A stretch of 64,000 nt of DNA, from the NCBI GenBank assembly GCA_009767595.1, contig VSDK01013791.1, positions 294,429 through 358,428 on the forward strand. Reading direction: 5' to 3'. The position numbers were made by a program, and so were the translations under genes. This DNA is from Symbiodinium kawagutii (lineage: Eukaryota > Sar > Dinophyceae > Suessiales > Symbiodiniaceae). Below the pieces are notes generated by a model, which had not been told where the DNA came from, made no database searches, and worked only from the letters and a program-made list of their open reading frames with translations. This document shows, in pieces, positions 24,201-34,462 of this stretch (the first letter of the stretch is position 1; each line of letters begins with the position of its first letter).

Positions 24201-24900
24201 GCATGCCATTGAAGGCAATTCCAATCTTGTCAACAGAACCATCTGCAACTATTTCAAAACTCGTCCCTGATGGCTGGCTGTTGCTTGTACCTTCAGGTGC
24301 CACTTCTGCTGGCGCAACTCCTGTTTGATCTGGAGACGCTGGAGGAACCGCCGGAAGCACTGAATGCTGAAACTCCAATCTCAAAGGACGATCCTTCAGA
24401 AATCCTTTGAAGCTATCTGCACTTAAGTCTTCCAGACTCACCAGCTCATCTTTTCCCACACGAAGCAAGAGGTCTCCTTCACGTACCCCATGGTCCGCCC
24501 CAAAGGAATCGTCAGTTACATGCTTCACGCCAAGCTGTCCTGGTGGGAGTCCATCGAATACGATCCCAAGTTTTGTGACGTTTGTGTCGGCGTACACTTT
24601 GTATTTGTTCGTTTTCTTCCTACTGCTCTCAAACACAAGATGCGTTCGTGACTTCATTCTGGGCGTTCTTTCAGCAAGGATTTAAAGTTGACTTCTGTCA
24701 ACTCGTCCAGAGAAAGCAACTCTGCACTTCCAGCCTTTACCAAAATATCTTCTGTTTCAATGCCCTGGACATCTCCGAAGTAGCCTGTTGTAACACTTTT
24801 GACAGTCAATATGCCAGGGGGGAGCCCATTGAATTGAATGCCAAGCTTCTCAGTGTCGCTCTGAGCGTGAACATGGTACCTTCTCATTTCTGAGGACCTT
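21240..24900 (-). CDS. Multi-PDZ protein with a second Ala/Thr/Glu-rich repeat region
   Basis: An uninterrupted frame of 1081 codons runs from 24657 to 21412. Five PDZ-type domains fill about residues 25-570. Each carries the features LGIxFxGxPPG, VKHVTDDSFG, GVREGDLLLRVG and FLKDRPLRLEF. Linkers are Pro/Ser-rich (SPDQTGVAPAEVAPEGTS). From about residue 590 to 1060 follow roughly ten copies of a 40-48-residue unit containing ATVTEMIATPQDAQSSATK and VETKDQSEASREEAT. A sixth, divergent PDZ copy sits just upstream at 24887-24654 but is one base out of frame, ending in TGA that overlaps the downstream ATG. A likely small 3' exon at 21284-21240 encodes DTETTIQSLRQQLAE, with AG|G acceptor and GAG|GC donor. 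PDZ domains bind C-terminal peptides, so a scaffold role is likely (inference). The true start and end are not fixed. Confidence 0.75.
21480..22900 (-). repeat. Tandem repeat of about 120-145 bp encoding Ala/Thr/Ser/Glu-rich units
   Basis: About ten units share the strings TCACGAGAGGCTTCTGACTG and GAAGATTG(T/C)GCATCTT on the plus strand. Two sub-types alternate: VETKDQSEASREEAT and VEHVEAIDQSEASREEAT. Length differences between units are multiples of three, so the frame is kept. Confidence 0.93.
22930..24655 (-). repeat. 345-bp tandem repeat encoding one PDZ plus linker, five copies
   Basis: The same 345-bp unit (115 codons) recurs at steps of exactly 345 bp, seen for example in ATGAAGCTATCTGC-type landmarks at 23027, 23372, 23717, 24062 and 24407. 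Copies differ by only a few bases over most of their length; the outermost copies diverge at their outer ends. This points to very recent duplication or ongoing homogenisation. Confidence 0.97.
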
Positions 24901-25316
24901 CATTCCTTCCACCAGTTTCTGTTTAAAGCTCCATGGGTCTCTGGGAAATCAAAACAAAGTGGACAACCTCAAGCCCTCGTGTGTAGATGTGGATGGGTGT
25001 CTGCTTGTGTGTTACTGTGTGTTACTGTGTGTTACTGTGTGTTTGTGTACTAGCAAACTTATTTGTCAAAAACAAAAAGATTCAACGGACGACTGTTCTT
25101 CGCAGGCCTTCATGCTATTGGTGCGACGGCTTGAGCCACGTGCTTTGGGGCTGTCAACTCACGAGAAAAACACCACCAAAAAGAGAAGTGGAGGCTGGCA
25201 GCGCAATTGTTTGTTCATCGCCCGCGGCCATAGTCCACTTGCTTGGCCACCTGCACAAAGCAAAGATCTCCTGACCTTAAATGACTCAAATGATCTAAAT
25301 GAGTGTTGAATGAGTT

Positions 25317-25709
25317 CTAAATGTTTCTTAGTAAAGAGGAGTCAACTGGCTCACTTCTTGATGACTTCATGCTGGACATCAAAGTGTCTCTCCTGGACTC
25401 TGCAGCCTCACAGCGGTGCATGTGCTCATCCAAGTAGTGCTGGAGGATAACGATGGCATGGGAACCTGCGTGGCGTTTTCGTTTCAGGGACAAGGGATAG
25501 GTGCGCACAACGTTTAAACACGTGTAAACACAGCGTGTAAACATGTGGGTTCCCCATATGTCTTGTTGATCTAAGCCCTGGCCTAAAAGCGTGGTGCCTC
25601 CTAGGGAGGCACGAACCACATCTGCACCGGCTGACATGGCAACCTTCGCAAGAAAGCATTTGTCACGGGCTGGAAAGTCTTTTTCAGAGTCCAAGTCGGC
25701 AAGAACCAA
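25317..25709 (-). CDS. Unidentified protein, C-terminal two exons
   Basis: A likely intron at 25597-25466 (132 nt, GGAG|GC donor, GCAG|G acceptor) removes an arginine- and cysteine-rich stretch. It joins FLAKVAMSAGADVVRASLG to SHAIVILQHYLDEHMHRCEA in phase 1. The frame then runs through ESRRDTLMSSMKSSRSEPVD to a TAG at 25317. The unspliced frame is also open for 130 codons, so the intron is inferred from the window's splice rules and better peptide quality. The tail is helical and charged. I do not recognise the family. The start is uncertain because 5' exons probably lie above 25709. Confidence 0.45.
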   Translation of the reverse strand: MVLADLDSEKDFPARDKCFLAKVAMSAGADVVRASLGGTTLLGQGLDQQDIWGTHMFTRCVYTCLNVVRTYPLSLKRKRHAGSHAIVILQHYLDEHMHRCEAAESRRDTLMSSMKSSRSEPVDSSLLRNI

Positions 25710-25739
25710 AGAATTGATCTTCGATTGATCAGCATCTAT

Positions 25740-26189
25740 TGAATGTTAAATCCTTGATTGGATTGCTGCGCATGCTCTACCTCTCCTGTTCCTTCCAAAA
25801 GAATGACCATGCTTGAAAGATATCAGCGCCTCTCTTGAAACTATAGTTGTTGGCGTGTGTAATCTATCTTTCCAGTTCGTTTTGGAAGAACTGGAAGGAC
25901 TGGAAGGATATTGAAGGATTAAGATTTGCAAAGTTGGGTCTCCGGTCGGGTCATGGGATACGAAGGTCCCTTCCGGTCCTTCTCGTAGCCAGCAATGTCC
26001 TCGGAGCTGAAACCACGGTGGTCACCCACCAAAATCACCATGCCCTGCGCCACGCCGCTCCTGGCAGGTTCCATGCGCTTCATGCATTGCTTCATGCAGA
26101 CACCACATGCATTGCTTCATGTTTCCATATTGACTACCTGTGGCTCACTGCTTGACTCACAACGCACATTGACACCAGCTGTCTCACTG
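25740..26189. other. No recognisable gene
   Basis: No conserved motif or exon signature was seen. The short direct repeat CATGCATTGCTTCATG occurs near 26080 and 26106, just before the minisatellite. Confidence 0.4.
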
Positions 26190-27092
26190 CTATGTTTACT
26201 GCTATGCTTACTGCTATCCTTACTGCTATGCTTGCTGCTATGCTTATTGCTATTCTTACTGCTATGCTTACTGCTATGCTTACTGCTATGCTTGCTGCTA
26301 TGCTTATTGCTATACTTGCTGCTATGCTTACTGCTATGCTTACTGCTATGCTTATTGCTATGCTTACTGCTATGCTTATTGCTATGCTTGCTGCTATGCT
26401 TACTGCTATGCTTGCTGCTATGCTTGCTGCTATGCTTGCTGCTATGCTTGCTGCTATTCTTGCTGCTATGCTTACTGCTATGCTTACTGCTATGCTTATT
26501 GCTATGCTTACTGCTATGCTTACTGCTATGCTTATTGCTATGCTTGCTGCTATGCTTACTGCTATGCTTGCTGCTATGCTTGCTGCTATGCTTGCTGCTA
26601 TGCTTGCTGCTATTCTTGCTGCTATGCTTACTGCTATGCTTACTGCTATGCTTATTGCTATGCTTACTGCTATGCTTGCTGCTATGCTTGCTGCTATGCT
26701 TATTGCTATGCTTGCTGCTATGCTTGCTGCTATGCTTGCTGCTATGCTTACTGCTATGCTTGCTGCTATGCTTGCTGCTATGCTTACTGCTATGCTTGCT
26801 CCTGTGCTTGCTGCTATGCTTACTGCTATGCTTACTTCTATGCTTGCTGCTATGCTTACTTGCTACTATGCTTACTGCTATGCTTACTGCTATGCTTACT
26901 GCTATGCTTACTGCTATGCTTGCTGCTATGCTTACTGCTATGCTTGCTGCTATGCTTGCTGCTATGCTTACTGCTATGCTTGCTCCTGTGCTTGCTGCTA
27001 TGCTTACTGCTATGCTTACTTCTATGCTTGCTGCTATGCTTACTTGCTACTATGCTTACTGCTATGCTTACTGCTATGCTTGCTGCTATGCT
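26190..27092. repeat. 12-bp minisatellite, TGCTATGCTTAC type, about 75 units
   Basis: The unit TGCTATGCTTNC, with A, G or T variation in a few positions, repeats for about 900 bp. Higher-order blocks recur: a segment of roughly 155 bp containing GCTATTCTTGCTGC appears twice, and another containing TGCTCCTGTGCTTGC appears twice. All three plus-strand frames stay open, giving Leu/Cys, Ala/Met and Tyr/Cys runs that are not taken as genes. Confidence 0.97.
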
Positions 27093-27757
27093 TCCCTATC
27101 ACGGATCAGTTCTGGTGATAGGATGTGATTGGTAGATCTCGTTGGTGCCACCGATGTCACATCTCCATCGGCCTGCGGATCTGCTTCAAAACCTCTGCTA
27201 TGGGCTCGCCATCTGCATCCAAAAGTAGCATGACCTGGGCTGTCCAAAGCTTCCAACTTCCAACCGAAGCTACTTGAAATCTTGAAGATACGCAAAGCGT
27301 AGTTAGCGTACTTCCATGACTGCCATTGCGGCGAGTCTCATTCTCTGTACCAAAACACCAACACCAACCAACACATCCAACACCGCAAAACATTGGAGAA
27401 GAGCAGCGAACTTGCAAAGGTGTTGGTCCTTTTGCAGAAGAGCAGCGACCTTTCCGGCATCACACCCTTCTTCCCCTCCTTTCAGGGCTGCCTGCAACAC
27501 AGTGCCCTTGCCAAATGTCGTTGAATAAGGAATAAGTGATTTGCAACTTTCGAACGTGTATACGTGTGTTTGTGTTACATCCATATGTAGCACTTCACCC
27601 ATTCAAGATGTCTCAGCTCCTTTATGCACTAATATGCAGCCGTTCACTGCATCTACTGCAAAATCTGGCTCCGGGAGCATTTGCTCTTGGGCTTTCAGCA
27701 TTCTGCAAAATCAAAGCTACTTTTTCTGAATTCAATTCGTACTCCTTCAGAATTCCT
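27093..27757. other. No recognisable gene; probable 3' flank of the transporter gene
   Basis: Short open frames on both strands lack recognisable motifs. The stretch lies downstream of the SLC35-like stop codon and may contain its 3' untranslated region. Confidence 0.4.
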
Positions 27758-28984
27758 TCAGTGCTCCTTTGCGATATTCAGCTCGATTTCCGTGTTTGCA
27801 AAGTCAGCTTTTGCTGATCTTGCCGATCGAACTCCACTTGATGCATCATCCTCTGGCTCCGTTTTCTTACCCAGCATAGCTGCTTCTTCATCCCAAGCGT
27901 CTTCACCATTTTCGCGTTCGTTGGCAGTGTGGTTTTCTCGGGTCTTCAGCCAAGCATAGGCTGTTATGGCAATCAATGCAGTGAGAGCCCCGAAGACTGT
28001 ACGGAGAGTGGGCTCTTTGTCAAAGAAAATAACTCCACCGAGAAGAATACAAATGGTTTTCATCTGGCCAAGTAAAATGTGAGCGAGCGGCGAGGTCAGA
28101 CCAAGAACCCAAGTCGATGACACATTGGCCAAGGTTCCACACACTGATGACAAAGTGATAGCCAAACAGTGTCTTCCTTGAATCTGACGGCTTGCCGCAC
28201 TAAAGTCCTCCAACGCCACAGCACTGGCTACAGTAATGGCACCCATCCAAGGCATACAACTATCCAGCAACTGAAGGGGAGAAAGCGTGACTTCAGTGTG
28301 TTGAATGACATGGGATGTTAAGCCCTTTTGGAAAACGGCCAAAAAAACTGCTGCAAAGGCCACTGTTAGGCCAGGAAGCGTAAGTTCACCACTGTCCAAG
28401 CCAGATACAGTGCACAACAAAACACCGAATGTTGCAATGCTCAACAGAATCGCCTGAAAGCAGGTGGGTCTTTTACTGTATAGAGCTGCATCCCAAGCGA
28501 CGGCACCTGGTGCCATGAGCAATTTGATCATCTGATAGATGCCAACTGAATTTTGAGACAATGACAGATTGGACATGATATTGTAGAAGCTCCAAGATAA
28601 AATCAGTAGACAGACTGCGCGTCCTGTCCCGGCAGCTTTCGAAGACGAAAGAAGTTTTGCATGTGCGGGACTATATATTCCAAACTTGGACATTGCTTTG
28701 ATCATTATCCAAGTGGATCCATAGTGAGCTACTGTCAGGAGGACCGGAAAGCGAAATCCAGTGGAGACAAACACCATCTTGTTGCTCATGACCGTGGCCG
28801 GCCCGCTTGCAAAATTACAGAAGAACGCTAGGCTCACACGGAGAAGCTGCCACATTTCGCTGACTTCAAGGGACTCTGAAGAGCGTTGAAGATGTCCACT
28901 TCGAAGACTTTGTCGACTTTGACATGTCAACGACTCTTCGCATGATGCTGAGCAAAAAAAGGAGCTGTGTTGGTTGGTTAACCC
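27758..28984 (-). CDS. SLC35/TPT-family nucleotide-sugar or organic-phosphate transporter
   Basis: One long exon encodes about 408 residues to a TGA at 27758. A TTTTTCAG|GG acceptor at 28985 suggests an upstream exon; if unspliced, an ATG at 29026 (422 codons) or the internal ATG at 28855 could start it. About ten hydrophobic segments are visible between MWQLLRVSLAFFCNF and LTALIAITAYAWLKT. Family marks are SNKMVF in the first helix, TVAHYGSTW, SVGIYQMIKLLMAPGAV, and NVSSTWVLGLTSPLAHILLG followed by ILLGGVIFFD. This order matches SLC35E3-type members of the drug/metabolite transporter superfamily, which sit in Golgi, ER or plastid membranes and exchange nucleotide sugars or phosphorylated sugars. 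The C-terminal tail is acidic and hydrophilic (cytosolic by inference). The substrate cannot be told. Confidence 0.85.
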   Translation of the reverse strand, partial: GLTNQHSSFFCSASCEESLTCQSRQSLRSGHLQRSSESLEVSEMWQLLRVSLAFFCNFASGPATVMSNKMVFVSTGFRFPVLLTVAHYGSTWIMIKAMSKFGIYSPAHAKLLSSSKAAGTGRAVCLLILSWSFYNIMSNLSLSQNSVGIYQMIKLLMAPGAVAWDAALYSKRPTCFQAILLSIATFGVLLCTVSGLDSGELTLPGLTVAFAAVFLAVFQKGLTSHVIQHTEVTLSPLQLLDSCMPWMGAITVASAVALEDFSAASRQIQGRHCLAITLSSVCGTLANVSSTWVLGLTSPLAHILLGQMKTICILLGGVIFFDKEPTLRTVFGALTALIAITAYAWLKTRENHTANERENGEDAWDEEAAMLGKKTEPEDDASSGVRSARSAKADFANTEIELNIAKEH

Positions 28985-29601
28985 CTGAAAAAGATAAGAG
29001 TGCGATGCCAACTTGATAAAGTGCAATTTGAGCGAAGCTTTCAGACTATGACTGTGTACTGTGCGAACATCTACACAACCTTCGTTGAATTTTGTTGGAG
29101 CAACAAATCCAAATATTGCGTCGACAGTCTTTTATTGAATTCTCTGAATTGTGGATTATTCCTATACACTGTTGCTTTTTGATTTCCATTCTCTCTGGAG
29201 CACTGTTCTTGAGCCTTGCTTTCAGCGTGAGTTTATCGCTGAATGAAGAAAATGGAAGAAAATGGGAGAAAATGGAAGTGTTGAATTCCTAAGTTTGTAG
29301 AGTTCCAAGTTGTTTACGAAGTTGTTTACGAAGTTGTTTCAAGTTTGAATTCCTTTGAGTCGCAAAGTCTGCCCGACACAAAGGCCCCACCTTCAGTGCT
29401 GCCTTGGTGGAGCGCTTGCGAGCTTCCATCCCACGCAACGGGCTTGCACACCACACCTGACGCGACAGAAGACACAAAGTAAGCTTCGGGGAAAACTTCA
29501 AGCTGTTCGATGTAGATCATTCGGAGATCATTCGAAGATCATTCGAAGATCCCAACAACATTTGAAGCGAATATCATGCAGGCTGCAAAACATAAGAAAG
29601 G

Positions 29602-29639
<38 letters not shown>

Positions 29640-29698
29640 TTCTTCCAACAGAAATGGGTTGCTTTAGAGTTTTTTGTGTCTTCCCTTCCCACCACGAC
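28985..29698. other. Transporter upstream region and 3' part of the SPOUT gene
   Basis: A (GA)n microsatellite lies at 29607-29636. On the minus strand a candidate exon after GCGTCAG|GTG at about 29457 reads VWCASPLRGMEARKRSTK and ends at AAG|GC; it could continue the TrmY-like gene but shows no conserved motif. TTGTTTACGAAG occurs three times near 29310-29340. Confidence 0.35.
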
Positions 29699-30426
29699 CT
29701 CGGGTTCTTGCACGGGGTCGGGCAAAGCTTCTCCATCCAAGGCCAAGCGCACTCGTTCGGCAATTCGGGGCTCGTCAGGTACCAGACCTACTCAGCAAGG
29801 AGATTCCTTGCAAAACTCAAGGGCTGTGCTGTGTATACTTTCATCTCTTCTTTCATCATCTTTCATCAACAGGCCTTGCTCTTAGCCTGACAACCGCCGA
29901 CAACCAACTGACTCTTCGAGACCTCCGAAACAGAAGTGTGTTCCTGGTTCCTTGGCCCTTGGCAGCCTCTCACAAGTGCTCCGGACACTTCGAGAGTGTG
30001 TCCACTCATCTCGAAAGATAGGCACACCTCCAAACTCTCAGAGACTTTGACAGGCTTTGACACAAAGAATCCTAATCTTTGAAATGATATGAAGAAATGA
30101 ATGATTTCAATGATTGAATGTTCAGAAAAATGCCAAGTGCATAGTTTCTGTTGTGTGAACTTGATACACTGATCTGCTCTGTGCCTCTGTTGCATTCTTG
30201 AAATCGGATTGAGTGCATGCTTTTGGAAAGTGCCCATAGCACGTTGATTGGCATCGATCCACTAATTGAGCAGCCAATCAAACTTGCTTGGAAGGCTTGG
30301 CTTTCGAACGCAGCGGGGAGTGCCTGTGTGTTGTGTCTGACACCTTGGCTCCTGAATAGAGCAGCAGAAAGGCAGCGAAGACCCACATCCGCTCTCCCAC
30401 ACTTGCGGGGATCTTCAGCTGTAAAC
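29699..30426 (-). CDS. TrmY/DUF358-like SPOUT RNA methyltransferase, partial
   Basis: Three exons join in phase. Exon 30426-30324 contains RKCGRADVGLRCLSAALF and SQGVRHNTQ. Exon 30027-29967 encodes VCLSFEMSGHTLEVSGALVR. Exon 29787-29699 encodes LVPDEPRIAERVRLALDGEA and on to a GAG|GT site. Both introns (30323-30028 and 29966-29788) have GC donors after AG and AG|G acceptors. Read together, the GRxDVxxRC, SxGVRxxT and GLxPDExxIAxxxRxAL blocks follow the order of archaeal TrmY, which methylates pseudouridine 54 of tRNA, and of the related SPOUT fold. The N-terminus and the C-terminal SAM-binding knot are not located. Family assignment rests on motif order only; the substrate RNA is unknown. Confidence 0.6.
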
Positions 30427-31193
30427 CTGGAAGTGTTCAAACCTAAAGCAAAGGACTCTGCAGACTAGCTGAGTTCCAGGAGATAATAAGAAGGATTTTA
30501 AAAAAGGGCAAGAAGAGAGAATGAAAAAAAAGACTTATATGTAATTAAAAATATTCTCTCAATATAGAGAGTCTAGCAAGTTTCTCTAAACTTTACCAAG
30601 CAACGCTGTAGCATCAGCGCGCTGCAGTGGAATGACGAAGCGCCGCCAAAAGCACGGCACGTGCGGCCTGTCAGAGGCGGAATCTCTGAGGCACGCGAAA
30701 CAGAATTCTGAGCTCCGACAGCTCAGACAAAAAAAGAAATATAAAAACACAAAAATCAATATATATATATAGATATATTTATATATAGATGTATATTATA
30801 TAAAGAGATGTATACTATATATTTAGATGTATATCATATATATGTATATTATATATATATATATGTATCTATGTATATGAACATATTCTAATCGCTTCTA
30901 ATACATCTATGTCTATTTTTATGCTTTTATATTGCATTCTGTGAGGAAAAAGACTATATATATATATACATATACATGTATAGTATAGATAAGTATAGTA
31001 TATGTATATATGTATATATGTACACATTACATATATATATATATATATAATGGAAAGAGACGAAGCTTTCTAGGTGTTTTAGCGTCAAAGAATTCGGAGT
31101 GCTTCACTGCGACGCGAGCCTCACACCCTCGCAAAAAAGGAAACGCTCGGAAGGCTTGGCACCAAAGATGCACTGCTTGGTCTTGTGACCCTG
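30427..31193. other. AT-rich stretch with (TA)n microsatellites
   Basis: From about 30755 to 31050 the sequence is dominated by ATATAT, TAGATGTATA and GTATATATG repeats. No gene is visible. Confidence 0.8.
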
Positions 31194-31491
31194 GAGGGTT
31201 TCGGTGAGTTTTGGGAACAGACATTTCAAAGGCCATTTGGGGAGTCTGATCTTCAAAGACTGTGATAGCCTTGTGAAGCAAGAGTTCAAGTACCCACTCA
31301 AAATCTCCTGCCGTTCCCCAGTCCCAGTGTGCAGACCCGAAGTGGAAGCAAGAACTCAGATGTTTTCAACAAAGTGGAAGAATTAGATACTTTTGACGTG
31401 CTTCGAACTGCTTGTATCTGTAGCATCTCGACCAATCGCCTGGCCACAGTGATTGCAACCATCCATGTGCGGCAGTGTGCCCTCGCTCAAC
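31100..31491 (-). CDS. Possible exons of an unidentified gene
   Basis: A segment at 31491-31440 has an AAG|GTT acceptor and a CCAG|GC donor and encodes VERGHTAAHGWLQSLWP. Further down, after CTCCAG|GGT, the minus strand reads GHKTKQCIFGAKPSERFLFC up to a GAG|GGTGTGAG site near 31130. Both follow the local splice pattern and lie upstream of the SPOUT gene on its strand, so they may be its 5' exons. No motif confirms this. Confidence 0.3.
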
Positions 31492-32011
31492 CTTGAGATA
31501 CAGAGAAGTTGTGAGAACGCAGAGGAATTGACTCCATCTTTCAAATTCCTGCGAAAGGATATCATACTGTGAGTGGATTTCCGATTTATGAGCTGAAGTC
31601 AGGGGCAAACTCACTTTCATTTGACATCAAGGAAAGGAAATGAAAACTTGGCAGCTATTGGTCTTCTAGACAATACAAGACAAGAAAAACACCTTGACAA
31701 GCTCAACATCGATACTAATCACACATCATGGTTACATCACAGATAGAAAGTAGAATGAAGCATGGACAGTATCCAAAAAGGATGCTCGCATGTTCAATAC
31801 TTGAGCCACTAGGAATGAGGAGGAAGAGGGTGGACTCCTCAGCAAGAACATAAATACGTCAGTACACCAAAAATCGATGAGACAGTAGAATGTTTTAACT
31901 TTGAAGCCATTTTTGAAGGTTAACTAAGTGAACTACTTGCCAACCCCGAAAAGCGAAGAGAACTCGGAGCAAACTAAGTGAATTGCTGAGCCCTTGCTGA
32001 GCCCTACTGAC

Positions 32012-32634
32012 CTGCTCTTCACTGCCTCTGAGTAACCACTGCCCTGTCTTGCTGCGTCGGCCCCGCTGTGAGGCCCCTGAAAGGCCTGTCATGCGGTAAG
32101 GAGATCTTTTTTGGGAGAACTGACATTGGTACAGAGCGCTACCAATGCAGCAGCTCAAGAAACTAATGATGGATTGGAAGGGAGTGTCACAAGAAGGATG
32201 AAGCTGGCAAGCTCACAATGGTATTAGTTTATGTACGTGTTTAAAAAAAAACTCAGCAAGAGTTGCAAGACAATGCCAGAAGCCACGATCTTTCAGATTT
32301 GTCAAACACTTCGCTTTCTTAGATATAGTCCCATATAGTCCTTTTGAGCCTTGATCATGTCATGAATTCACACCCATGGATGAATAAATAAAAGTTGCAA
32401 AGCACATTAATCGCTTGAGAAACAGGTTTCTTTGTGCCAACTGGATGTACGTTTCAGCGCATCAAAATGGATAGACTCTTTTTGACACCGAGGCGGCACC
32501 TGCCTGTTGGGGTCTCTTCGATATCCATCTGCGTCTTCTCTACCTCCAGCGGCTCTTCTGCCATGTCTTTCTCTTTCTTGCGGCGTTTGCGGGCAGAACT
32601 GCTGGAAGGTTCAGTAGCATTGCACCAAGCTGGC
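32012..32634 (-). CDS. Unidentified charged protein, two internal exons
   Basis: Exon 32634-32504 starts after CTCCAG|G, contains EPSSSSARKRRKKEKDMAEE and KTQMDIEETPT, and ends at ACAG|GC in phase 1. Exon 32076-32012 starts after TTTCAG|GG in the matching phase, reads ASQRGRRSKTGQWLLRGSEEQ and ends at CAG|GT. The basic cluster RKRRKK followed by an acidic stretch looks like a nuclear or nucleolar protein signal (inference). No domain is recognised. The gene sits between the SPOUT and RsmH-like genes on the same strand, starting within about 320 bp of the RsmH-like stop codon unless 5' exons are longer. Confidence 0.45.
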
Positions 32635-32951
32635 CTGGAGCAGAGCACCAGATCTCCGTGTCATGTGAAATTCACGTGTGACTTTGTGCAATCTTCGGGT
32701 TCGATTGTAACTCTCTTTAGTGTTTGCTTTTTAACAAATGTTTTCAATGCTTTCAATGCTTTCAATGCCTTTGATGTTTTCTGCTCATCTCTGCTCACTA
32801 TATATATAGAGAATGAGGTTTGCTGCGGTCTTCAGCCAAGAAGCAAGTCATATGCCATCTGTTCCAAATCTGCTAGTCGAGGCATGCGCCGCCTTTGCCA
32901 CTCAGCAGAGAAAACAACACTATGTCAAAACGTGATGTACCATTCGTCCAT

Positions 32952-34430
32952 TCAATCTGTTGTCATTCGAAGCACAGTAATGCAGGGCAGTTGCTTGCGC
33001 AAAATATGAAGCAAAGCAGAACCTCAGTTCAACCCTGACTCATTGGCAAATTGTTGCAGTGCACTCCAGCCAGTGTCAACTTCGGTGTCTCTTTCCTGCA
33101 CAAACTGCTTCCGAAAACCGGAAACAGCATCAAAATCCAACTCCACAGGCCATGCAACGGGATCTGGAGTTTGTCTGAAGTTCCTTCTCCGATGGTCGTG
33201 TCTCAGTGCTGGATCCAAACCACAAGATACCACAAGGTTGCAAAAATCTGCTGACTAAATCTCGAGAAATCTGATGCTGCTTTTATTGAGATCGGCTTTC
33301 AGGATTCTCCCACATCAACAAAGATTTGAACGCCGTTCAAGACACATCTCATGAACAACCGTACCAATGGGACTAACCGAACCTAAGAATTGCAAAGAAA
33401 TTGAGGCGCCAACCACCTCGTCCATCTCCATAGACCATCTCTCTGGAAGTGACTGCGCATCAGGCTGCGCACCTGTGGTCTCTACAACTGGACAGCTCTG
33501 AAGTCCGTGACATCCCGTGACCAACCCTTTCAATGCCATAGATCTACTTCTTGGCACACCATGCAGCAATGCAACCGTGCGACTGTACCACTTCAGCAGC
33601 GGCTCCTCAAAAACAAGGAATTGGCAACAGGTTTTCTCAGAGATTGAAAGCTTTGAAAAGGTTGAAGAGTGGAAATATATATGGAAATGTTGGAAAAAAA
33701 GATGCTTTGTGTTTGAAGATCTGCAGAGTTTGCTAATTTTGACCAAGCTCCTTGTCGCGGACAGCTTCGAGGGAACGAAAAACATCCATGATCTCAGGTG
33801 CAGAAACATAGAAATGCATGAATTGAATCCATATGAATCCAATTGAATCGATGGCAATGACCACAGTAACTTTCGAGAGGACGATTTGATGATGATTCGA
33901 TGATGATTCGATGATGATTCGATGACGATTCGATGACGTTTCGATGATGATTCGATGACGATTCGATGATGATTCGATGATTGAACTGGTCTAGAAAATG
34001 ATCACTCAAGCTGAGACTTGGACGATAGCACATTCGGAGTGCTTCCAAGAAATCAGACCAATTCGACCTCCTTCCGTAAGAAGACTGAACCTCGGGGGAA
34101 TCTGAAAGAGAGCGTTTAGCTTTGAGGAAGCTAAAGAAAACAGTATCCAAGTAAAGCACTGCGGGGAAGAACGGGCCACAAACAAGAACAAATTCGATCT
34201 GGTATGAAAATTGAAAAAAAACGTTCAATGTAGGGAATGGATGATAGTCACGACACATATATAAATGTTGCTTCATACAAGGGCCCTGTCATTTTTATGC
34301 AACTGCCGGTGTCAAGCTGCTGGCAGTTCAACAGAGCAGACACAAACAGCAAAGACCAGCAACTCACATGGACCAAGAGCAGTTCAATAAAACTTCAAGG
34401 GGAGGAATGGCACCCCTGAGGAGGAGGATG

Positions 34431-34462
<32 letters not shown>

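Noticed and set aside
22930-24655. CRISPR-like regular spacing of identical segments
   Set aside because: The units are 345 bp and encode PDZ domains, with no short repeats alternating with unique spacers.
33024-33233. Open minus-strand stretch with [20 protein letters not shown] just before the last RsmH exon
   Set aside because: It looks coding but ends in TGA one codon before the last exon's frame, and joining it would leave an impossible intron. It was kept out of the RsmH model although it may hold a missing exon.
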